Positions 56,217 to 64,000 of a stretch of DNA of 64,000 bases are shown here, one piece after another. The stretch comes from Desulfomonile tiedjei DSM 6799 (lineage in GTDB: Bacteria; Desulfobacterota; Desulfomonilia; Desulfomonilales; Desulfomonilaceae). Both the position numbers and the translations under genes were made by a program. Position 1 is the stretch's first letter, and each line of letters opens with the position of its first letter. Below the pieces are notes generated by a model. The model saw only the letters and a list, made by a program, of their open reading frames with translations. It did not search any database and had not been told where the DNA came from. The stretch lies in assembly GCF_000266945.1 (NCBI RefSeq), contig NC_018025.1:2728001-2792000 (forward strand), read 5' to 3'.

Positions 56217-58148
56217 CTATTCGGCGACTCTGAACTCATCCTTCACATACGTCTGAATTCTACCGATTACAGCAAAGGATTCCTTGAGTGTCTGCTTTTC
56301 GAGATCCGACAACTCAGCCGGATCGATATGGTTGTGCGGTGCCTGCCCTATTTCCATCATACGCAGTTGATGAACAAGTCTGAGTTGCATTTGAAACTCG
56401 TACGCTTCTCGAGTCTCCACGTAAAGCTCCCGCGGAATATGACCGTTCTCTGAGAGCGTGTCGAGTCGATCCAGTGTATTGGTCTCCTTTACGCCATGCC
56501 TCAAGGCCATGAGACGGGCGAAATCGACGAAGGGCACCATGCCGCGAGTTTTTATGTCGAGACGGTTCTTGTATTTGCCGTCCTTTTCCACCATGAAGTT
56601 TCTGAAGAAAGTAAGTGGAGGTTTGCTCTGCAGACAATCTTTCGCGAGATGCATCAGGAAAATTCCCTTGGAAGGCGCCTGCAAAGCAAGATAATCCCTT
56701 AAACGCTCACCGAGACTTACCTGACCGTATCCAGGTCTGAAATCGAAGAAGATGGTCGCATTCAACACTTCTTCGGGTTCCGGTGCGGAAATCCATCTGT
56801 CGAAGTAACCTTTCCATACTGAATAGGGTTTGCGCCACCGAGGGTTGGAAGCCATCATTTCCCCTTTGCACAAGGGATATCCACAGGCTTCCAGGTGCTG
56901 TATCGCCCGATTCCCGAATCGGCGAAAGTACAATTTGGCAGTCTTTATCGCTTCCCAATCGTCTTCGGGAGTCTGATAGATAAGCGCATTATCCTGATCG
57001 GTCTTGAACGTTTGTTCCTTGCGTCCTTCGCTGCCGAACATTATCCAGCAGAACGGATTCGGTGCCGGTCCCATCTCTTCGTAAAGCAGAGTCAGCAGCC
57101 GGTGCACAATGTGGTCGTTTAGGACCGTAATCATACGGGTCACATTGTTGGCTTTGGCTCCTTCTTCCACAAGTGACCTGACAACGAGCGGCACCTTTTG
57201 AGACAGCGAGTACAATCCCTCGATCTGACGCTGGGCCACTATTTCACGGAAAAGGTAGAGTGGCGATGTCCCTTGGTGAACCATTATGTCGTGTGCCGTG
57301 ACTACTCCGATTATCTCATTGCCGCGTTCCACCGCGAGATGATGCACCTGCTCGTTCATCATCTGCAGAAGAGCGTCAAAACAAACCACATGGGATGGTA
57401 TAGTCTTCACCGGGCTTGACATGATCTCGGCAACTGGGGCATCGTAGCCCATTCCGGTGGCTACTACTTTGGTACGGAGATCTTTATCTGTGATTATCCC
57501 TGCAATTTCTCCTGCCTGGTCCTCGATGAGGAGCGAGCCTATAGCCAGTTCGGACATGTGCTTCGCTGCCTGCTGTATGCTCATGGACGCGTGGATAATC
57601 TCGGGAAGTCGCTTGATTACATCCTTGATCTCCAGACTGAACAGATAAAAAGCATCTTGAGACCGAGCTCTGAATTTTCTGCTGCGAAGCTCGTTGTATG
57701 CATTGTACACGACGTCTTCCGAAAAACGTTTCAGATAATATTGCGCAAACTTGGGATTGTTCTGGATAAGATCCAGAAAAGCTTCTTTTTCCAGAAGAAA
57801 GCAGAAGGTGTCCTCGACCGTTTCTACATTCAGATTGGCCTTCGATCCTCTGATGAGTCCAAGAGCACCGAAGTATCCTCCTTCTCCACGGAAATCTTTC
57901 AAGGTGACCGCCCCGTCGACATCCGTCAGGTACACCTTTACGCCGCCTCTGTAGATCAGGTACATGTGCGTGACTTCGCTGACGTCCTGTTGAAGCACCA
58001 GGGTATCTTTCGGAAAGAAGTCTACAGTGCAATGATTGGCAAGATCTCTTTGAGCATCGTCATCCAGCTCGTTGAATGGAATCGTTTTTCGAAGGAAATC
58101 CAGGACAACTTCCGGATCGGCCTCATGGAAAATTGATTGCTGATTCAT
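56217..58148 (-). CDS. cNMP-binding/CBS/DUF294 nucleotidyltransferase-type signalling protein 1 (643 aa)
   Basis: Order of domains: a cyclic-nucleotide-binding fold (about 10-125; LVLQQDVSEVTHMYLIYRGG, then GEGGYFGALGLIRGS), a pair of CBS domains (about 150-290; MSELAIGSLLIEDQAGEIAG, then IPSHVVCFDALLQMMNEQVH), a DUF294 nucleotidyltransferase domain with active-site motif GSEGRKEQTFKTDQDNAL, and a helical DUF294 C-terminal region. The GS-N9-DxD catalytic pattern is intact. ATG 58148 follows GGGAGG and is preferred over 58187. It probably senses adenine nucleotides through CBS and modifies a partner. Its paralogue follows upstream at 58262. Confidence 0.88.
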   Translation of the reverse strand: MNQQSIFHEADPEVVLDFLRKTIPFNELDDDAQRDLANHCTVDFFPKDTLVLQQDVSEVTHMYLIYRGGVKVYLTDVDGAVTLKDFRGEGGYFGALGLIRGSKANLNVETVEDTFCFLLEKEAFLDLIQNNPKFAQYYLKRFSEDVVYNAYNELRSRKFRARSQDAFYLFSLEIKDVIKRLPEIIHASMSIQQAAKHMSELAIGSLLIEDQAGEIAGIITDKDLRTKVVATGMGYDAPVAEIMSSPVKTIPSHVVCFDALLQMMNEQVHHLAVERGNEIIGVVTAHDIMVHQGTSPLYLFREIVAQRQIEGLYSLSQKVPLVVRSLVEEGAKANNVTRMITVLNDHIVHRLLTLLYEEMGPAPNPFCWIMFGSEGRKEQTFKTDQDNALIYQTPEDDWEAIKTAKLYFRRFGNRAIQHLEACGYPLCKGEMMASNPRWRKPYSVWKGYFDRWISAPEPEEVLNATIFFDFRPGYGQVSLGERLRDYLALQAPSKGIFLMHLAKDCLQSKPPLTFFRNFMVEKDGKYKNRLDIKTRGMVPFVDFARLMALRHGVKETNTLDRLDTLSENGHIPRELYVETREAYEFQMQLRLVHQLRMMEIGQAPHNHIDPAELSDLEKQTLKESFAVIGRIQTYVKDEFRVAE

Positions 58149-58261
58149 GCAACCTCCCACGGGATGGAGAGTGGTCAAATATAGCACGTGATGAACAAAG
58201 AATGCACGTACATCCTCTGTGGCCGATCATTCGCATACCCCTGCCTCTATGAGGCAAGGCA

Positions 58262-60190
58262 TCAGACAGCGATCGGAAACTGTTGTTTGACATGGACAAG
58301 CATCCGATTGATTACGGAAAATACCTCTTTCAGCATCTTTCTTTCCAATTCTGAAAGCTCGCCGGGGTCTATGAAATTTTCGGGCACCATACCGGATTCT
58401 ACCATTTCAAGTTGCCGGACCAGGAGGAGTTGCATGAGAAATTCATATGCCTCCCGAATGTCTACATGCAACTCTTCTGAAAAGCAGCCTCTATCCATAA
58501 GTAGCTGCAACCGCCGAATCGTATTGGTTTCCGGGATGCCCTGCCGCAAAGCGAGTAATCGGGCGAAATTGACAAAAGGTGCCAATCCCCTGGTCTTCAC
58601 ATCCAGACGATTGCGCTGCAGCCCGTCTTTTTCTACGACAAAGTGTCTGAAAAAAGAGAGTGGAGGCCAGTTCAAGAGACACTCGCCCGCCATGTGCATC
58701 ATGAATACGGTTTGACGTTCTGCCCAGGAGACGACCTGCTTCCGCAATTCCTGCCCAAGAGACACTGTTCCGGCATCAGGGCGAAAATCGAAAAATGTTA
58801 CGGCAAGAGAGACCTCCTGGGGATCCGGGGTACAAATCCAGTTATTAAAGTAGTTCCTCCACACGGATACCGGCTTTCGCCAGGAAGGATTTGAGGCCAT
58901 GAGACCACTCTTACATCGAGGATAACCGCAATCGAGCAGGCGATCCACCGTCAAGCGAGACAGAGTCTCAAAGTAGGCTTCGGCGGTTCGGCGCTCCCGA
59001 TCGTTTGCCGGATCTCCGTACATGAGAGCGTTGTCCTGGTCGGCTTTCAGAATTTGCTCTTTGCGCCCGTTACTACCCAGCGTTATCCAGCAAAACGGGA
59101 CTGGCGGCGGGCCTATTTCCTGCTGTAAGAGGTCCAGGATACCGCTCAAAATCCTGTCATTGAGAACCGTGATCATAGGAGTGATTTCGCTGGCTTTTGC
59201 CCCTTGCTCGAGTAGAGCGCGCACAAGATTCGGGATTCTCCGCGAAAGAGTGCAAAGTCCCTCGATACTCTTGGGGGCCACTGTTTCCCTGAGAAGATAC
59301 GTCGGTGAAACACCCTGAAAAACCATCATGTCGTGGGTCGTCACCATGCCGATAATCTCTTGCAAGTGCTCCACCGCCAGGTGATCTACTTGCTCCTGCA
59401 TCATCGTCAATAGTGCTTCGAAGCACGTTGCCTGAGCCGGGATGGTAAGTACGGGCGAAACCATAATGGACTCAAGAGTGGCATTACCGTCCAGAGCTTC
59501 AGCCACCACCTTGCTTCGCATATCTGTATCCGTGACAATGCCCGTTACCCTGTAAGAGTCGTCTCCAACCAGCAAGGACCCGATTCCCATGCGGGTCATA
59601 CGCAATGCAGCGTCCTGAATCGTTGTGGAACAAGGCACTACTTGGGGCTGATTCTTGACAATATCGCGCACTTGATAACTGAAAAGATGCACAGACTTCC
59701 GGCGCCCGGGATGCATATGTTCGTCACGTAATTCGGCGTATGCGGAAGACATGAGGTCTTCAGAGATAGGATCCAAATAGAAGCGCTCAAATCGGGGATA
59801 TTTCCTCACGAGATGAAGCAGATCATCCTTGGGCAGGAGAAAGCAAAACGTATCCTCCAACGTCTCGACATTGAAATCCGCTTTCCTGCCGCGAAGTATG
59901 GATGCCGCTCCAAATGTTTCTCCTTCGCAACTGTAATCCTTGAGAATCGTACCTGGACGCGATCCTGTCAGATAAGTCTTCACTGCTCCCTTTTGGATCA
60001 AATGGAGGTGCATGACATCCGTTACGCCTTCGCGCAAAATAAGAGTCCCCCGAGGAAAAAAGTCAATAATCCATTTGCGCGCGACATCTTCGAGAGTACG
60101 ATTTTCCAGCTCACTGAAAGGAAGCGTGTTTCGCAAGACCTCGAAAACAACGGCAGGCGTTACAGAATAGGATAGGAGTCTTCTATTCAC
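58262..60190 (-). CDS. cNMP-binding/CBS/DUF294 nucleotidyltransferase-type signalling protein 2 (642 aa)
   Basis: Same architecture as the 56217 gene: cNMP-binding (LILREGVTDVMHLHLIQKGA), CBS pair (LRMTRMGIGSLLVGDDSYRV, then IPAQATCFEALLTMMQEQVD), DUF294 domain with GSNGRKEQILKADQDNALMY and a helical C-terminus. The pair are about 40-50 percent alike by eye and probably arose by duplication. GTG 60190 has AGGAGG four to five bases upstream and is preferred over a longer TTG start. It sits directly left of the acs control region. Proteins of this type are frequent neighbours of acs/actP and may tune acetate activation to energy status. Partner and nucleotide unknown. Confidence 0.88.
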   Translation of the reverse strand: MNRRLLSYSVTPAVVFEVLRNTLPFSELENRTLEDVARKWIIDFFPRGTLILREGVTDVMHLHLIQKGAVKTYLTGSRPGTILKDYSCEGETFGAASILRGRKADFNVETLEDTFCFLLPKDDLLHLVRKYPRFERFYLDPISEDLMSSAYAELRDEHMHPGRRKSVHLFSYQVRDIVKNQPQVVPCSTTIQDAALRMTRMGIGSLLVGDDSYRVTGIVTDTDMRSKVVAEALDGNATLESIMVSPVLTIPAQATCFEALLTMMQEQVDHLAVEHLQEIIGMVTTHDMMVFQGVSPTYLLRETVAPKSIEGLCTLSRRIPNLVRALLEQGAKASEITPMITVLNDRILSGILDLLQQEIGPPPVPFCWITLGSNGRKEQILKADQDNALMYGDPANDRERRTAEAYFETLSRLTVDRLLDCGYPRCKSGLMASNPSWRKPVSVWRNYFNNWICTPDPQEVSLAVTFFDFRPDAGTVSLGQELRKQVVSWAERQTVFMMHMAGECLLNWPPLSFFRHFVVEKDGLQRNRLDVKTRGLAPFVNFARLLALRQGIPETNTIRRLQLLMDRGCFSEELHVDIREAYEFLMQLLLVRQLEMVESGMVPENFIDPGELSELERKMLKEVFSVINRMLVHVKQQFPIAV

Positions 60191-61020
60191 TGAGCCTCCT
60201 GGGCGAAATTCCGCGATCAATCGGAACTGGAACCCTGTATCAGTGATGGGTAATACGCTTTCTCGATACTGAAAATTCTAACACAGTTTACTCCAGAAAA
60301 TCTCCATGTAAGCTCAGAATTTGTTTCTAAATTACGCCTCGTGGACATCCATTGTGAAACGGCCCGTATGAAAGGACAACCGTGAATCCAAGTCGCAGGA
60401 AATGCCCCAAAACTCAAACCGAGATTTTAGAAACGTACTTGACAGAGGTCTTCTCTGAGGTGTAATTCTAACAATATATAATTTGTTTGTCAGGAATCTT
60501 GATGTTTTTCCCGGAGTGCTCCAAAATCTCGCCTGGAATGAATTCTGTTCACCGATTTTCGGGCAAGAGCCGCATTAGTGTCCTCGCATTTTCCAGTATA
60601 CTTTTGGCGCCGAATGGAACACTCATTATCGGGGATTCTCCTTCTGAAAAGAAGTTTTCTTCGAAGGAAGCTCATGGAGTTTGTTAACTCTCCGTTATCA
60701 CATATCGCCGGAGTCCTGATAAGAATCAGGCACAGCCATTCCACATTCTTTCCTTGTATGTATTCAGTGAATCCCGGGTCTGGTAGGATTTATTGAGGCC
60801 GCTCGGGAAACTTTCGATCCTGAGAGGCTTTGGACGCAGTCATCGTAAGAAACGGACGGTTCAGGCAATTAACACTGGAGTTTCAATCCGCAACAGTCGG
60901 CAAAAGACAAATGCGAGCGATAAGTCTCGGGGAATAGAAGGGAATCAATCAAGGGGGAGTACTTTCCTCGAATTCCGAGAGACTCTGTCCTAACAACACA
61001 GAACAAGGAGGTTTGAGGCT
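60191..61020. other. Gene-free control region upstream of acs
   Basis: 830 bp between divergent genes with no gene supported (several short frames lack ribosome-binding sites). It should hold promoters of both acs and the DUF294 gene and any regulator sites. No clear palindrome, sigma54 box or riboswitch is visible by eye. Confidence 0.4.
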
Positions 61021-62985
61021 ATGGAGAATACTCCAAAATGGTACGACGCTCATCTTCAAGACTATCGCAAGGTCGCTTACATCAAGAGCAAAGAGGAATA
61101 CGACGAGCTCTATAACCGATCTATTAATGATATCGACCGCTTCTGGAGCGAGCAAGCCGACAAATATCTCACCTTTGAGAAAAGATGGGATTCCGTTCTG
61201 AAGTATGATTTCAATACCGCCGACATCGAATGGTTCGGAGGCGGCATTCTCAACGCCTCTTACAATTGCCTGGATAAGCATGTTGATAAACTAAAGAATA
61301 AAGTCGCCTACTATTGGGAAGGCGACAATCCCGCAGAATCAAAAGTGGTTACCTATCTGGAACTCTATAATGAAGTCAACAAGTTTGCTGCCGTGCTCCT
61401 GGCCAACGGTGTGAAAAAAGGTGACCGTGTAATTATTTACCTCCCCATGATCGTCGAACTTCCGGTGGCGATGCTGGCGTGCGCCCGCATTGGAGCCGTG
61501 CACGGCGTGATCTTCGGAGGATTCAGCGCCGAGTCCATCGCGAGCCGTATCCAAGACTGCGGTGCAAAAATTGTCGTCACGGTGGACGGCGGCTTCAGGG
61601 CAGGTAAACCTCTGCCGCTCAAGAAGAATGTGGACGAGGCGCTCACCAGATGTCCCGAAGTCACGAAAGTGATCGTTTTCAAGCATGCCGGCATGGACCT
61701 GAAACTCGATCCCAGCAAAGAGATCTGGTGGCACGAAGCAATGGCGGACCCGAATCTGCCTTCGTACGTCAAGCCGGAGCCAATGTCATCGGAAGATCCC
61801 TTGTTCATTCTGTACACCAGTGGCAGCACCGGAAAACCCAAAGGGGTACTGCACACCCATGCCGGATACCTGCTTCACGCTGCCATGACGAATCGGCTTG
61901 TGTTCGATTTGAAGGATGATGAGACATTCTGGTGCACTGCAGACATCGGATGGATCACCGGCCATAGCTACACTGTGTACGGACCTTTGATCAATGGCTT
62001 CACAAGCGTGCTTTTCGAAGGAGTGCCCAATTACCCGGGATGGGACAGGTACTGGGAAATCGTGGCAAAACGTAAGGTAGACAAATTCTACACCGCACCG
62101 ACAGTAATCAGGTCTCTTGCGCGAGAAGGTGCCGGCTGGGTAGAGAAACACGACCTGAGTTCCCTCAAACTGCTTGGGACCGTGGGAGAGCCCATCAACC
62201 CCGAGGCCTGGAGATGGTATTATCACTACGTGGGACGCGATTGGTGCCCCATAGTCGACACTTGGTGGCAGACAGAGACCGGCGGCCAGATGATTACTCC
62301 GTTGCCTGCAGTCGCACCCATAAAACCGGGTTCGTGCAGTTTTCCGTTCTTCGGGATCGATCCGGTGATTTTGGACCCTGATACAGGTGAAGAAGTCAAG
62401 TACCCCGGACAGGAAGGAGCGCTCTTCATTCGTAAGCCGTGGCCGGGAATGGCCAGAACCGTTTTCGGCGATCATCAGAGGTTCATCGATACCTATTTCA
62501 GCCGTATTCCGGGAATGTACTTTACCGGTGACGGAGCGAAACAGGACGAAGATGGTTATTTCTGGATAGCCGGTCGTATAGACGACGTTATCAACGTGTC
62601 CGGTCACCGGCTGGGCACGGCGGAAGTCGAGTCCGCCCTTGTTCTTCATCCGGATGTCGCGGAAGCTGCAGTTGTCGGTTTTCCGCATCCCATCAAAGGC
62701 CAGGGCATTTACGCTTTCGTGACCTTAAACCAGGGGGTAGCCAAGACTGACGAACTGAGGAAAGGTCTGGTGAACCTCGTGCGTCAACAGATCGGGCCTA
62801 TCGCAACTCCGGATGCCATCCAGTGGGCTGATGCTTTGCCCAAAACGCGCAGCGGCAAGATCATGCGAAGGCTGCTGAGGAAGATAAGTGCCGGCCAGAT
62901 AGACGATCTGGGCGACACCACAACAATTGCCGATCCCTCCGTGGTGGATACACTCGTCAAGGGACGCGTAGTTCTCAACGCTTAA
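61021..62985 (+). CDS. acs: Acetyl-CoA synthetase (AMP-forming), 654 aa
   Basis: Canonical Acs: converts acetate, ATP and CoA to acetyl-CoA, AMP and PPi. P-loop FILYTSGSTGKPKGVLHTHA, WCTADIGWITGHSYTVYGPL, A4-like KLLGTVGEPINPEAWRW, A5 WWQTETGGQMITPL, A7 YFTGDGAKQDEDGYFWIAGR, hinge DDVINVSGHRLGTAEVESAL, and the regulatory lysine in ALPKTRSGKIMRRLLRK. That lysine is the usual acetylation site. AAGGAGG precedes ATG 61021. It is followed by a GNAT acetyltransferase and an AcuC-type deacetylase, consistent with control by reversible acetylation. It is cytoplasmic and works with the permease gene at 47430. Confidence 0.95.
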   Translation: MENTPKWYDAHLQDYRKVAYIKSKEEYDELYNRSINDIDRFWSEQADKYLTFEKRWDSVLKYDFNTADIEWFGGGILNASYNCLDKHVDKLKNKVAYYWEGDNPAESKVVTYLELYNEVNKFAAVLLANGVKKGDRVIIYLPMIVELPVAMLACARIGAVHGVIFGGFSAESIASRIQDCGAKIVVTVDGGFRAGKPLPLKKNVDEALTRCPEVTKVIVFKHAGMDLKLDPSKEIWWHEAMADPNLPSYVKPEPMSSEDPLFILYTSGSTGKPKGVLHTHAGYLLHAAMTNRLVFDLKDDETFWCTADIGWITGHSYTVYGPLINGFTSVLFEGVPNYPGWDRYWEIVAKRKVDKFYTAPTVIRSLAREGAGWVEKHDLSSLKLLGTVGEPINPEAWRWYYHYVGRDWCPIVDTWWQTETGGQMITPLPAVAPIKPGSCSFPFFGIDPVILDPDTGEEVKYPGQEGALFIRKPWPGMARTVFGDHQRFIDTYFSRIPGMYFTGDGAKQDEDGYFWIAGRIDDVINVSGHRLGTAEVESALVLHPDVAEAAVVGFPHPIKGQGIYAFVTLNQGVAKTDELRKGLVNLVRQQIGPIATPDAIQWADALPKTRSGKIMRRLLRKISAGQIDDLGDTTTIADPSVVDTLVKGRVVLNA

Positions 62986-63054
62986 TCACTACAAGACGGC
63001 ATCCGAGTCTTTCCAATCTTTTCGGGTGCCGTCATTGTCTCAAGACCCCTAAAT

Positions 63055-63543
63055 ATGGCTCAGGTACAGAGGCTGACGTACATCGACAAATTGGGTGATG
63101 CGTACGATATGGGACCCGCGCGGGACGAGGATCGGGCGCTGCTCATCCAAATGTACGAATGTTTCGTCCCGAAAGCTGTAACTCAGGGGCTACCTCCTGC
63201 CAACCCCGACACTCGCCTGGAATGGATCTTAGGTCTCTTGGCGGATGGAGAGAATTTCCTAGCGTGGCAGGAAGGCAAAGTAGTCGGTCACTGTTCGCTT
63301 ATTCTCGATGAATCTATGACGAATGGTGAATACCTGATCTTTGTAAGCAATACACATAGAAATCGAGGACTTGGAACCGGTTTGACGGCAATGGCTGTGG
63401 AAAGGGCGCGGGAACTGGGCCTGGACACCATCTGGCTCACAGTGGAAGCGCTGAATTTCAGAGCTATCAAGCTGTACAAGAAAATTGGTTTTGTCTTCTG
63501 CGACTCGGGAGAACGAGAGCGGATAATGATTCTGCGCTTGTGA
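63055..63543 (+). CDS. GNAT acetyltransferase, AcuA-like position downstream of acs (162 aa)
   Basis: A single GNAT domain: core strands EGKVVGHCSLILDESMTN and GEYLIFVSNTHRNRGLGTGL with a consensus acetyl-CoA loop (R-N-R-G-L-G-T-G), then AVERARELGLDTIWLTVEA and the C-terminal NFRAIKLYKKIGFVFCDSGE. Its placement between acs and a deacetylase parallels acuA in Bacillus, whose product acetylates and silences Acs. The sequence is a generic GNAT, so this is a context-based call. It begins 69 bp after acs; the Shine-Dalgarno is weak. Confidence 0.78.
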   Translation: MAQVQRLTYIDKLGDAYDMGPARDEDRALLIQMYECFVPKAVTQGLPPANPDTRLEWILGLLADGENFLAWQEGKVVGHCSLILDESMTNGEYLIFVSNTHRNRGLGTGLTAMAVERARELGLDTIWLTVEALNFRAIKLYKKIGFVFCDSGERERIMILRL

Positions 63544-63552
63544 GCCGGACCT

Positions 63553-64000
63553 ATGATTCTGAAAGTCGGCGTGGTTCGAGATGATCGGTATTTGCTGCAT
63601 CAGACAGGGTTGGATCATCCTGAACGGGCAGCACGTCTGAAGACCGTGTATCGCATGCTGGACAAAGAATTCGCCGACGCCTTGATCACTATCGAGCCTG
63701 AACCAGCTACTCTCGAACATCTCGAACTGGTACATACTCCGGCATTTATTCGGAAAATCCTCAAGACCTCGGAGCACGATTTCATCAATCTGGCTCCGGA
63801 CACTCCAGTGAGCTCGCAGTCGTATATCTCTGCCTGGCTTGCTGCAGGGGGATGTATTCGGGGACTTCAGGCATTGCTGTCCGGTCGATGCGATGCCGTA
63901 TTTTGTCTGGTCCGTCCGCCCGGACATCACGCAACGCCCGATAAAGCAGGTGGATATTGCATTTTCAACAATATCGGAATTGCGGCCAAATATGCCATAG
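63553..64000 (+). CDS. acuC: AcuC-type histone-deacetylase-family protein (5' part, cut by window end)
   Basis: The frame opens at ATG 63553, ten bases after the GNAT stop, and runs off the right edge (149 codons seen). It has the family start GLDHPERAARLKTVYRML and the active-site approach VRPPGHHATPDKAGGYCIFN, with the two His of the zinc-dependent deacetylase fold. AcuC removes acetyl groups from Acs and so turns it on. Position after acs and a GNAT gene supports that role. The zinc-binding Asp/His residues further on lie outside the window. The family call is firm; the substrate is inferred. Confidence 0.88.
   Translation, partial: MILKVGVVRDDRYLLHQTGLDHPERAARLKTVYRMLDKEFADALITIEPEPATLEHLELVHTPAFIRKILKTSEHDFINLAPDTPVSSQSYISAWLAAGGCIRGLQALLSGRCDAVFCLVRPPGHHATPDKAGGYCIFNNIGIAAKYAI

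Noticed and set aside
60487-60796. Short frames in the acs upstream region
   Set aside because: No ribosome-binding site and no family resemblance.

Overview
The window looks like the chromosome of an anaerobic Desulfobacterota bacterium of the sulfate-reducing or syntrophic kind, for example a relative of Desulfomonile. This is inferred from gene content: a Tat-exported selenocysteine formate dehydrogenase with FdhE, LutAB-type iron-sulfur lactate-oxidation proteins, several acyl-CoA synthetases with an acetate permease, and DUF294/CBS signalling proteins. No rRNA or other species marker is present.

Left third (1-21800): a tandem array of integrated elements at the 3' end of a tRNA-Ala(CGC) gene. 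The intact tRNA is at 21726-21800. Identical 48-bp copies of its 3' part lie at 541-588 and 3525-3572. They bound a 3-kb element without an integrase (541-3524), which carries an AbiE toxin-antitoxin pair with a frameshifted toxin and a GNAT protein. They also bound an 18.2-kb element (3525-21773) with a tyrosine integrase, an excisionase-like protein, a serine recombinase, several HTH/RHH regulators, a primase plus P4/D5-type helicase, iteron-like repeats and a 1312-residue phage tail tape measure protein. I see no capsid, portal, terminase or other tail gene, so this looks like a phage satellite that carries only a tape measure protein. Phased paired short repeats, probably integrase arm-type sites, sit at matching distances from each att copy, and a third element probably extends off the left edge.

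Middle (21888-47049): ordinary chromosome. It holds a cyclophilin, a membrane metallophosphoesterase, the fdhA(Sec)-fdhB and fdhE block, a Trp/Tyr-rich surface-type protein, an ECF sigma/membrane/Spy-like sensor operon, two rSAM/selenodomain-associated transferases with an epimerase, lutAB, a HIT protein, cysK, a class A penicillin-binding protein, small exported proteins, two pentapeptide-repeat proteins, a DUF169 protein and a HAD phosphatase.

Right part (47430-64000): an acetate/propionate activation and control region. It contains an ActP-type symporter with its DUF485 partner, a PrpE-like ligase, a divergent Acs paralogue with altered catalytic motifs, a DnaQ-like exonuclease, two paralogous cNMP-binding/CBS/DUF294 proteins, a canonical Acs, a GNAT acetyltransferase and the start of an AcuC-type deacetylase. 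The last three suggest control of Acs by reversible lysine acetylation, and the DUF294 proteins suggest nucleotide-responsive control. No CRISPR array or rRNA was seen.
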